A DNA stretch of 17,649 bases from Saccoglossus kowalevskii (lineage: Eukaryota; Hemichordata; Enteropneusta; Harrimaniidae): the NCBI RefSeq assembly GCF_000003605.2, contig NW_003134351.1, positions 386,605 to 404,253 on the forward strand, read 5' to 3'. Made by a program: the position numbers and the translations under genes. Positions 11,501 through 17,649 of the stretch are shown in pieces; within the stretch, counting starts at the first letter, position 1; each line of letters starts with the position of its first letter. Under the pieces are notes generated by a model that was not told where the DNA came from, searched no databases, and worked only from the letters and a program-made list of their open reading frames with translations.

Positions 11501-14500
11501 AAGTAAATTATAGGCAGACTTGAGAAAAGGTTCAAATTGCTCAGACATATTTTTAGGATAGCTAAACATGGCAACATGGCCGCCAAATTGCCATAGTTAC
11601 AAATATAACTCATTATATAGTTAGAAGGGGGCAAGGGGGATAGCTGGTACAGGTTACAGATAAAAAAAAATGCATTTTACGATTTTACAGGGAATAAAAT
11701 GGAAAGTTTCATTTACAGTAAAAAATAGGTTTTAACACTTTACAAATAAAGCAAATTCTTAATTACATTTTTATAATATACTTGATAATTTGTATTTGAG
11801 AATCAAAATTTGAAACTGCGCATGAATTACGGCATTTAATGAAGAAAATGCGTTATACGCTTACAAAAAATAAGATCTTTGTACAAATTACGGACGAATA
11901 AAATAGCTGATTACATTTTACAACTTGCCCATGTCTACGAATTTACGTTTTTTATTTATTTGAATTACATTATTACGAAAATAAAAACAATTGATTATAC
12001 TCTCGTTATACTCTGGCAGTAATGATGATGGACAGACTTTAATACAGACAAATGGAAGCCATATTACTAGTTCAGGCTGGGTACATCCTCTCTCTAAAAC
12101 TACTGGGTCTTTAACTTTGCACAGAATGGCTTGTACTTACTGCTTGTGTGAAGACAATATCTCTCCGGTGTTGCAATTCAGAAACCTTTATACGGTACTG
12201 ATGTCCTTCCTACAAATGCAAATCAAAACTGATAATTTTAAAAGGTATTTTAAAATTAATATTATAAATTAAATTGTAAGTTAATCTAATAACTTAAGGT
12301 CCTTTGTGGGATTGCAACCTAATTACAGATCAGAAAATTATCACATTTTTTTTTGAAAATTGTGAAACAAGTCAAAATATTTAAAATGTGAAAAAGCAAA
12401 AATTGACATATCAAAAATAATTCTGATAGGAATTCACGTTAAAACATTATTTCATGGAAATAAGGGTTTTAAAGAATGAAAAAATATATAATTTTCCTTT
12501 AACATTGTTCTCTATGGCTAAAAACAGTACACAAAAAAAAATAGCCCCATGATTATACAGAATAAAACAATGAACATTGTCTTGTAACTTATGACCAACT
12601 TTCTTTATTATGAGCTAGGCTTCTACCTTAATAAGTATCAGCGCCAAGCAGTCTGTTAAATGTTGATATAGGTGATTAATATTACTGGTGAGAGACTGTA
12701 CAGTCTTATTTGCATCCTCCTGCCAGGTTCTGTCATCTACTGAAACACTTTCCGCTTCTATCATTTGATTTAACTTAGTGATATCATCTTTAATCTGTTT
12801 TGAAGTGTCTTGCTGGAATATCAAAAAGAAATTATGCTACATAGTAACTTGTTTGAGTTGATCACACACACTCCATTTGATTGCAAAAAGAACGCAGAGA
12901 ATGCTTGCAATATGGGGTAGGATGTTCTCAATATGTGTCTGAAATAGGGGGTGTTTTTTTTCTTCAATATGTCTGCTCTAGGGGGTACTAAATTTACATT
13001 GCGTCCACAATAGGGGGTATGGTTTGCCAATGTGCAAGAACGCACATGGTGTAAGGTTTTAATATAGAGTGACCCCCTGGGAAACAGCCCTATGTAAGTG
13101 GCACCAATGTTAATAGCATATGCTGATAAAAAGCAATTATAACCGCTCACCCAAGACTTTTCGTTCTTTTTTGGAATACTCTCCAACTCTTCCCGGGCTT
13201 CTTTTAACGTGTCCACTGCTTCTTGAATCAATGGATTCTCACACATCATCAATAATTCACACACCTATCAATGAGGTCAAAATGTACAAATTATTAAACA
13301 TTAAAGAGTGTTTATTAATGTTTATTATTTCCCAGCAAATACTGTGATTTGTGTATTCTATTAATTAGACAAATTGGGTTTGTAAGTCATACATAAATCC
13401 TGCTCAGGACAATTATTCTTAATCCCTCTACTGACATTTTTAATTTCACTTTCAAAATTGTTTTGATTTGGGCTTCAGAGTAAATTTCACTGCAGGTTTT
13501 TTGCTTTTTGATGTATCGGTAGAGTGAAAGTGAAAACAGTGCCTTTGCCTTTTTTCCTGCCTTCAAATGCTGGTGTGTCAGCCATTTTAAAAAACATGAA
13601 GCAACAATAACAAACCAATTTCTGGTCTTCGGGTTTGAATAATCTCAAAGGTAACCAATAATACGCAGTGTAACTTTCTGCAACAATGTTGCACCAGTCA
13701 GCATAAAAACTTCAGTGAAATATACCGATAACATTTAAAAATAAAAAACTAAATATTTACTCAGCTGTTACCCAGAAGAGACCAAGCTACTTCTGGTAAG
13801 TAGAGGGCACTTCGGGTAACATCAGGGTTAAAAATCATAATCCTGAGCGGGATTTATGTTTGATAAATAAACCCAATTTGTCAAATTATACTATCGTATT
13901 TGGTCTATTAGAAGTGCATCTACAATAGAAGCACATAAACAAAACCACACATTTTATGCGTTGTACACTGGAGCTTTAAATTATGACCTTAGCAACACAC
14001 CTTTAATGTAGACGCATGCACTACTAATAGAGCAAATACAGTATATCTATAAAATACACAAATCACAGTACCGGTAGTATTTGGTGGCAATGACATAATT
14101 AATGTGATTTGTGTGAATTGAATTAGTGAGACCATGAAACCCACACTCTAGGCAAGGCTATGATTCACTTTCATTTCTTTTTTACCGTTCTATATAGAGG
14201 AGGCCATCTTGAATTCGCCCCAGCCATAAGAAAAACTCGAGCAGTTAAAAAATCAAAAACTTTCACAGCCAAACATTATTTCAGGGAATTTTAAGCTAAT
14301 GTCAACGAAATTCTACCACATTCAGTGTTTTTGCATGGAAAATCCTGAATACGAACACCTCATTAGGCACAGAACCTAGTAAAACTTCCAGGGGTAAGAC
14401 CTTCTCTGATTAGCTTCATGAATTTGAACACTGTTTCAGTTTCAAGTGCCTGAGAAAAAGTTCTGTGCTTGTTAAAACACTTGTACGCAAAAGATTTTTC

Positions 14501-16649
14501 ATGCAAAAATACTAAATGTGGTAGAATTTCGTTAGTGGTTGGCTTAAAGTTCTCAAAATAGAACGTGTGTCTGTTCAAGTTTGGGATTTTTTGTCTGTTT
14601 GAAATTTGAAAACATATTTCATTACTTTTTTAAAGTTTTTCTTAAATCTAGCAGGATGGTATAGTATAAATAGCCGGATGGTATAGTATAAATATCAGTA
14701 AATTAATTTAACCCACTTATTACATTGGTATATGCTCTCAATTTATCACAACTATAATTTAATGAAGCAGTAATATTTTTTGTGCAAAAAATATAATTAT
14801 GAATTTTATATTCTAACTTGTGTTGAAAAATTACCGTTGACAGAGTGTGTTTCAAAATAAAAATGCAGTTAATTTGTTAGTTCAAAAATGAATGATATTT
14901 GATGATGAAAATAAATTATATTGTTAATTTACCAAATATCAATTTTTAATTAAAACAAAACCACTGTAAGCAGATCTTTGAAGCGATTGTATTTTCCTAT
15001 CTCACACATTTTGTTTACCTTTCCTCTGACAGAATAACTCATACCCAATGAATTTGGAAAACCAAATGTGTGTGGTCGCGGCAAAATGTGGTTCGGTGAC
15101 TGCGCCAAATAGTGCAGTTTAGGGGACCGTGGTTGTGTATTGAGAGGAGATAGAATCTACATCAAAAGAACACGATATGAACATGCAATAAAGAATAGAT
15201 GTAAGGGTTAAAGAAGTAGAGATAAAAGGATTTGACATCAAGATGAACAACTGAATTAAAAAGTAACACCGACTGATGAGGTACATGTAAATTCAACATT
15301 TGACATTGTTTGAATCGGGTTAAAGAAGTAGAGATACTAGTAATAGAATTTAACATCGAGATGAAAGACAGAATTAAAAAATAACACTGACTGAGCTTAA
15401 TCAGGTAAATTCAACATTTGACATTGTTTGAACTAATATGTTTTTCAGCAACTTTCTTAGATTTTTTTTATTCCATGCAATACTCAGCCCAACTGTGGTA
15501 CGAAATGAACATACATAGAGTAAAATGTTAAAATGTTCATGTTATTTAATGCAAACTACAGAGTGAAAAAATAATTTTTATACTTGAACAAAATATCAAT
15601 TAGCAAATTAAAATATATGAACAAAATAGTAAAAAACAAGCAGCCTGTTGGTTGAGATAGCTCCACTGTTAGTAATGCACATTCAAATTAGAGAATTGAA
15701 GATATCATCATGAAATGAACAATATGTATAGTATCAATGCAATGGGACTTGCTGTTTTCAACAAGAATTCAAAAATTAACAGCGGTCCACCTGTAGTACC
15801 TTTATGTATTCAAATCAAATCAATCAGACTTGCAGTTTTCAACAAGAAGTAAAAAATATCACTTTTTTTTTTACCAAATATGACAAAAACATCCATCTAA
15901 ATTAGAGAATTGAAGATATAACCACGAAATGAACAAATCTGAGAGATGTTCACATGTAGTACCTATATATAATATCAAAGCAATTGGACTAGTGGTTTTC
16001 AACAAGAAGTCAAAACCATTCATCAAAATTAGAGAATTTAAGATATCATCACAAAATGAACTAATCCGAGAGAGGTCCACATGTAGTACCTATATATAAT
16101 ATCAAAGCAATTGGACTTGGTTTTCAACAAGAAGTCAAAACCATTCATCAAAATTAGAGAATTAAAGATATCATCACAAAATGAATAAATCTAAGAAAGG
16201 TCTGTCCAAGGTACATTGTCCCAAGTTTTCACAAGAAGTACATGCATGCACACATAAATTAAAGCACTACAGTCATCACACTGCATTGTGTTGGATATAG
16301 GATCCACAGTGACGTATACATTGTGCGTAAAATACATTATCGGTTTACACAAACACAGGCTGTGCAAAGACTCTAGCGCTTTAAAATACTAAAACTGATA
16401 TCACATAATATGAAAATCTTTCAAACCAAATTATACACGTGTTTAATGTGCAATGAATATGTGCGTATCAAGGAATACTGTCTTACCTTATCTGTGTATT
16501 TCGTACACACGTCTGGTAAACTCTGTCGAGACCCCGTACTGACACACAAATTTATTTCATTAGCATACCAATCTATTTTTGTTTTCAGACACTTCAGGTT
16601 TTTCTCCAAAGCTTGTATCTCTGGAATTAGTAGTGATATTACTGGCGCA
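5439..16649 (-). CDS. INPP4: Inositol polyphosphate 4-phosphatase (INPP4 family), C-terminal half, 11 exons, 5' end outside window
   Basis: This family removes the D4 phosphate from phosphatidylinositol 3,4-bisphosphate (and from Ins(3,4)P2), giving PI3P, and so damps PI3K/AKT signalling on endosomal and plasma membranes. Eleven exons join in one frame of 470 codons plus stop: 16649-16487, 13264-13151, 12812-12627, 12209-12141, 11448-11325, 10472-10358, 8330-8190, 7173-7076, 6619-6504, 6391-6237 and 5571-5439. All introns are GT-AG and all phases agree. The catalytic CX5R loop CKSAKDR has its Cys at residue 388 and Arg at 394 of the fragment. Family blocks GINE-ATLAE (exon 8330-8190), KYAFN and RPP-GTYG (last exon) are present. 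Vertebrate INPP4A and INPP4B are about 920-980 residues long, so roughly half is missing, including the N-terminal C2 domain, to the right of the window. A versus B cannot be decided. Catalytic residues are intact and there are no frameshifts, so I infer a functional gene. Confidence 0.93.
6237..6391 (-). CDS. INPP4: INPP4 catalytic exon with CX5R (CKSAKDR) active site
   Basis: The peptide starts [20 protein letters not shown] and continues AMSVTLEQC. Cys388 (codon at 6353-6355) is the expected nucleophile and Arg394 the phosphate-binding residue of the dual-specificity-type CX5R loop. The exact CKSAKDRT signature is the one known for INPP4 enzymes. The acceptor is TCCTTGCAG before ATTTGT and the donor is GAGAAG|GTAACA. 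It ends with two bases of a split Ser codon. Confidence 0.96.
6504..6619 (-). CDS. INPP4: INPP4 exon, 38 codons
   Basis: The peptide is [20 protein letters not shown], then a segment with [14 protein letters not shown]. The acceptor is TCCTTGCAG before CTGG and the donor is GCCGAG|GTGAAG. The K-KNV-I segment sits directly ahead of the catalytic exon, as in other INPP4 proteins. The downstream intron is only 112 bp, the shortest in this gene. Confidence 0.92.
6867..6945 (-). repeat. Possible tRNA-derived SINE fragment
   Basis: This short GC- and CpG-rich patch lies in an AT-rich intron. On the minus strand it reads TGGCCAAGCG (6934-6925), like a pol III A box, and 48 bases later GGTTTGAGTT (6876-6867), close to a B box (GGTTCGANTC). 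The order and spacing fit a tRNA-derived SINE head. It does not fold as an intact tRNA, and no tail was recognised. The call rests on two degenerate boxes. Confidence 0.35.
7076..7173 (-). CDS. INPP4: INPP4 exon, 32 codons plus split codons
   Basis: The peptide is (R)[20 protein letters not shown] and onward to KLTKRK. The acceptor CCCCAACAG before AATTGG was preferred over an AG 26 bases further upstream (7200-7201), because only this one restores TLAE-R-IGD, matching the family. The donor is GGAAAT|GTAAGT. One leftover base joins the next exon to give Ser. Confidence 0.91.
7834..7865. repeat. Perfect 14-bp AT-rich inverted repeat with 4-base loop
   Basis: AATATTATATTTTG and its exact complement flank TATG. 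It lies in the intron between exons 8330-8190 and 7173-7076. Function is unknown; this may be a chance or small cruciform-type palindrome. Confidence 0.7.
8190..8330 (-). CDS. INPP4: INPP4 exon carrying the PVLF..GINE.ATLAE block
   Basis: It encodes [20 protein letters not shown], then a segment ending [16 protein letters not shown]. The IPIP segment and the GINE-TLAE block are strongly typical of INPP4A/B just upstream of the phosphatase core. The acceptor is TTCCTAG before GTCACA and the donor is GAAAG|GTAAGT. The split codon at the 3' junction gives Arg with the next exon. The upstream intron (2027 bp) contains a 906-bp TIR element. Confidence 0.93.
8331..9300. other. INPP4 intron, left part; nothing certain
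   Basis: It contains a 111-codon plus-strand open frame at 8430-8765 of unknown origin (no domain recognised) whose end is locally CpG-rich. Otherwise it is AT-rich intronic sequence. Confidence 0.45.
9301..10206. mobile_element. ~906-bp terminal-inverted-repeat DNA element
   Basis: The left end TACCGTACTCGACCACATTA (9301 onward) and the right end, read as reverse complement TACCGTACTCGACCGCGTTA (ending at 10206), share about 27 bp with a few mismatches, continuing into GCGCCCA. The flanking TA on both sides would suit a TA target duplication. GGGGTGGGCGCTT motifs recur at about 9360, 10103 and 10157 near the ends. The interior has no long frame or transposase, so this is probably a non-autonomous derivative. 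Confidence 0.75.
10358..10472 (-). CDS. INPP4: INPP4 exon, 37 codons plus split codons
   Basis: The peptide reads [20 protein letters not shown] and onward to SVKGD. The split codon with the previous exon gives Ser (A|GT) and with the next exon gives Arg (AG|G). The acceptor is TTATATAG before GTACAG; the donor is GACAG|GTCAGT. The MGMLEDM-GI block after LLSTY is characteristic of INPP4 proteins. Confidence 0.9.
10688..10735. repeat. CCAATCA-A-TGATTGG palindrome (near 10701-10715)
   Basis: A 7-bp perfect inverted repeat around one base, containing an inverted pair of CCAAT boxes, within an INPP4 intron. It is small and may be chance. Confidence 0.5.
10769..10799. repeat. Isolated copy of the 31-bp minisatellite unit
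   Basis: AAAAGATCCTTTGTGTAAAG followed by TGAGAAG matches the core of the minisatellite unit of 3904-4377 over about 22 bases. It stands alone in the intron between exons 11448-11325 and 10472-10358, about 6.4 kb away from the array. Confidence 0.75.
11325..11448 (-). CDS. INPP4: INPP4 exon, 41 codons plus one base
   Basis: The peptide starts [18 protein letters not shown] and ends FESLLSTY. Two acceptors lie close together: TTGTAG at 11449-11450 and TTACAG seven bases inside the exon at 11442-11443. Only the outer one keeps phase 0 with the preceding exon, so it was chosen. Using the inner one would break the frame. The donor is CTTACA|GTGAGT. The [14 protein letters not shown] stretch fits a conserved INPP4 block. 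Confidence 0.88.
12141..12209 (-). CDS. INPP4: INPP4 exon, 23 codons (short)
   Basis: This 69-bp exon encodes [20 protein letters not shown] followed by TQA. The acceptor is TTTGTAG before GAAGG and the donor is CAAGCA|GTAAGT, a consensus match. Only one of the three frames is open. The basic LQHRRDIVF stretch followed by the next exon's YTKL resembles the INPP4 region ahead of the catalytic half; that likeness is from memory of the family. Confidence 0.86.
12627..12812 (-). CDS. INPP4: INPP4 exon, 62 codons
   Basis: The peptide runs from [16 protein letters not shown] to CLALILIK, phase 0 at both ends. The acceptor is ATTCCAG before CAAGAC and the donor is ATTAAG|GTAGAA. The sequence looks helical and polar up to a hydrophobic end. 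It is consistent with the region between the C2 and phosphatase parts of INPP4 proteins, but carries no diagnostic motif. Confidence 0.83.
12894..13095. repeat. Intron stretch with repeated TAGGGGGT motif
   Basis: The words ATAGGGGGTG, CTAGGGGGTA and ATAGGGGGTA recur about every 30-60 bases, each followed by T-rich or TTTG sequence. This suggests a decayed repeat insertion in the 338-bp intron. No terminal repeats were found. Confidence 0.4.
13151..13264 (-). CDS. INPP4: INPP4 exon, 38 codons
   Basis: The peptide starts [20 protein letters not shown] and ends in NEKSW. It is phase 0 on both sides, with acceptor ATTGATAG and donor TCTTGG|GTGAGC. The segment is acidic and helical ([10 protein letters not shown]). 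The 3222-bp intron upstream of it holds several repeat elements; the downstream intron is 338 bp. No known motif is visible, so the call rests on splice signals and frame continuity. Confidence 0.82.
13336..14083. mobile_element. TIR element with ~95-bp inverted arms, interrupted by a nested insertion
   Basis: The left arm (13336 to about 13430) starts CAAATACTGTGATTTGTGTA and continues through ACAAATTGGGTTT and CATAAATCCTGCTCAGGA. The right arm carries the same series in reverse complement but is split: CCTGAGCGGGATTTATG to CAATTTGTCAAATTA (to about 13889) and ATACACAAATCACAGTA (about 14053 to 14083). The gap is explained by a second element at about 13891-14041. No coding content was seen. 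Confidence 0.75.
13891..14041. mobile_element. Small nested TIR element (~150 bp)
   Basis: GTATTTGGTCTATTAGAAGT followed by GCATCTACA on the left pairs with TGTAGACGCATGCACTACTA followed by ATAGAGCAAATAC on the right. It interrupts the right arm of the surrounding element, with TA/TAT on both sides as a likely target duplication. The centre is about 85 bases with no frame. Confidence 0.7.
14282..14556. mobile_element. Foldback element with ~95-bp arms
   Basis: Left arm 14282-14376 and right arm 14460-14556 are imperfect complements, with the best-kept core AACGAAATTCTACCACATT(C/T)AGT(G/A)TTTTTGCATG. The loop is about 83 bases. A minus-strand frame at 14363-14578 overlaps the right arm and is taken as chance. 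Confidence 0.7.
14557..15204. other. INPP4 intron, AT-rich, nothing recognised
   Basis: There is a short direct duplication of GGATGGTATAGTATAAATA near 14653-14698. No other structure was seen. Confidence 0.5.
15205..15433. repeat. ~112-bp tandem duplication, two copies
   Basis: Both copies start GGGTTAAAGAAGTAGAGATA (near 15205 and 15317) and end TTCAACATTTGACATTGTTTGAA. They differ by scattered substitutions and small gaps. Confidence 0.85.
15685..16205. repeat. ~125-bp tandem repeat, about four copies
   Basis: Copies start with AAATTAGAGAATT at about 15685, 15899, 16026 and 16151. Each carries AAGATATCATCA, a GGTCCACATGTAGTACCT word, ATATCAAAGCAATTGGACTT and TTTTCAACAAGAAGT. The spacing is 214, 127 and 125 bases; the first copy includes an extra partial unit. 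The two middle copies are the most alike. It lies in the large intron between the first two visible exons. Confidence 0.85.
16487..16649 (-). CDS. INPP4: INPP4 exon (first visible), helical region before the catalytic domain
   Basis: This exon encodes 54 full codons after one base completing a split codon. The acceptor reads TTGTTACAG before TGCGCC and the donor is GATAAG|GTAAGA. The peptide begins [12 protein letters not shown] and is rich in Leu/Lys/Glu heptad-like spacing, suggesting a helical segment. It ends in phase 0, matching the next exon. The preceding exon lies beyond the right edge or was not recognised. Family membership is inferred from the frame shared with the downstream exons rather than from a motif in this exon. 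Confidence 0.82.
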
Positions 16650-17015
16650 CTGTAACAATGACAATAGAACATGTAGCAGTACAGGTGTAATAATTTTTTT
16701 GTTAATTTTGAACCAAATCAGAATATTTTCCTGTTTGCTACAGGTCTGGATGAAAATCAAAGAAAGCTTAGAAAGAACTCCTGTGCTCTGAGAGTGTTGG
16801 GGACAAATTATAAATTTATTAGCCTTCCAAACAAGCAACTAATATTTGTCTGTTATTTGAACGTGAAAGCAATGTGAACCACACTATTGAAGTTTATAAT
16901 ACTCACAGAGAATACATTTGATTTTTTTATCTGTGGTTTTCAGTCTAATTTATTACAGAGCACATCTACCACAAGTTCACTTTAAATCTGATTTTTTGAG
17001 ATATCAGAAATAAAC
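16650..17015. other. INPP4 upstream intron or flank, nothing certain
   Basis: The preceding INPP4 exon should end with two bases of a split codon. No convincing exon with that phase was seen here. Confidence 0.45.
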
Positions 17016-17042
17016 TAATAATAATAATAATAATAATAATAA
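17016..17042. repeat. (TAA)9 microsatellite, LINE tail
   Basis: Nine perfect TAA units (TTA on the element strand) form the terminal tail of the LINE. Confidence 0.9.
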
Positions 17043-17058
17043 CTTTATTACACTACTA

Positions 17059-17079
17059 AAAAACCTTCAGAGGGTTTTT
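17059..17079 (-). repeat. Stem-loop in the LINE 3' UTR
   Basis: A 7-bp perfect stem AAAAACC / GGTTTTT encloses a 7-base loop, 16 bases from the TTA tail. In related LINEs such 3' hairpins are recognised by the element's own reverse transcriptase; that role is inferred here. Confidence 0.6.
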
Positions 17080-17158
17080 GTATGGTAAGGAACATAAATA
17101 CATACAATACATAAGAGATAAAAAATAAAATGTTAGTACAATAAAAGAAAAAAATAAA

Positions 17159-17464
17159 TTAATTACTTTCTGTGGTTTTAAAAATTGTGCTCTTTAAGTA
17201 TTTTGCTAAAGCTATATTATTCTCCATAATCTTTTTAAATATGGAATTCACATCCATTGTGTAAATATTTATTGAACACTCATCAAACAGTTTTTTTCTT
17301 TGTTCTATATAGCCAGTACAAAATAGCAGGAAATGTTTTTCATCTCCTAATGCTTTAGTGTTACATTTATTACAGTGTCTATTTTCTAATTCTATTTTGG
17401 GCTTTGTTCTTCTACCTAATTCTATTTCTAAGTTGTGGCCACTCAGACGAAATTTTGAAAGCAT
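17159..17464 (-). pseudogene. LINE ORF2 C-terminal fragment
   Basis: The frame reads FRLSGHNLEIELGRR, then C-N-K-C, then DEKHFLLFC..Y...R: the R-S-H-L-IE-GR and CxxC...HFL..C pattern common at the C-terminus of LINE reverse-transcriptase proteins after the RT domain. The fragment is about 100 codons from the first Met, ending at 17159. The same frame is open a little further right and then meets a stop, while related peptide pieces continue in other frames up to the window edge, so frameshifts have broken it. Confidence 0.8.
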
Positions 17465-17649
17465 TTTCCTGAGCTGAAATTTGAAATGTTTTGCAAATAA
17501 TTTTCCATATTATAGCTTACTTTGATAGTTTGTATGTTCTCAGTTTTGTTCCCCTATTTTCATTGGTTCACTGAAATTTAGTTCTTCTCTCCATCTTTGA
17601 ATATAAAACTCAGATAGTCTGAGTTTACTTTTTTAGTATTTGATTCATT

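Larger units (their letters stand above)
17016..17649 (-). mobile_element. 3' end of a non-LTR retrotransposon (LINE), decayed, extends past right edge
   Basis: On the minus strand the element ends in a (TTA)9 tail (17042-17016), preceded by a short stem-loop and an AT-rich 3' UTR. Upstream is the C-terminal part of an ORF2-like protein. Frames continue right to 17649 but are broken by stops and shifts, so this copy is inactive. A simple-sequence tail after a 3' hairpin suits CR1/L2/RTE-like LINEs; the clade cannot be assigned. Confidence 0.8.

Noticed and set aside
12821-13264. 147-codon minus-strand frame taken as one continuous coding region
   Set aside because: Only its first 38 codons are exon. 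A GT donor at 13150-13149 ends it, and the rest reads through a repeat-bearing intron.
14363-14578. 71-codon minus-strand frame as an extra INPP4 exon
   Set aside because: It overlaps the right arm of a foldback element, and neighbouring exons already join in phase 0 without it.
16560-16838. Minus-strand frame as the preceding INPP4 exon
   Set aside because: A possible AG/GT pair exists, but it leaves one base instead of the two needed for the split codon, and the peptide has no family likeness.

Overview
This looks like about 17.6 kb of AT-rich animal genomic DNA, probably from a marine invertebrate. It has GT-AG introns, scattered inverted-repeat elements, a decayed LINE end and frequent TACATGTA and ACCGGT words. 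A mollusc, other lophotrochozoan or invertebrate deuterostome would all fit. The exact phylum cannot be read from the window, so that placement is inference.

The one real host gene lies on the minus strand. Eleven exons between 16649 and 5439 join in a single open frame of 470 codons plus a stop. They encode the C-terminal half of an inositol polyphosphate 4-phosphatase (INPP4A/INPP4B family, the enzyme that converts PI(3,4)P2 to PI3P). The identification rests on an intact CX5R phosphatase signature (CKSAKDR, at 6335-6355), on the family-specific GINE...TLAE block, and on the C-terminal KYAFN and RPP-GTYG blocks just before the stop. Every junction is GT-AG and all exon phases agree. The N-terminal half, including the usual C2 domain, must lie beyond the right edge.

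Layout from left to right: positions 1-190 hold three copies of a ~62-bp tandem repeat cut by the window edge. Positions 465-1627 hold an unclassified repetitive element with short inverted ends, a terminal hairpin and ~300-bp internal repeats. At 2269-2736 there is a long inverted-repeat (foldback) element. A 31-bp minisatellite of about 15 near-palindromic units occupies 3904-4377, and a hairpin MITE-like element occupies 4775-5010. The INPP4 3' end begins at 5439. Its introns carry further insertions: a possible tRNA-derived SINE (6867-6945), a ~906-bp terminal-inverted-repeat element (9301-10206), a stray single unit of the 31-bp minisatellite (near 10769), a TIR element with a second small element nested in its right arm (13336-14083), another foldback (14282-14556), and two families of ~112- and ~125-bp tandem repeats (15205-16205). 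Past the last visible exon, 17016 to the end is the 3' end of a non-LTR retrotransposon on the minus strand, with a decayed ORF2 C-terminus, a 3' stem-loop and a (TTA)9 tail.

I found no operon, CRISPR array, rRNA or new multi-gene system. The interest here lies in the fully resolvable INPP4 gene structure and in the dense set of unnamed non-autonomous repeats around it.
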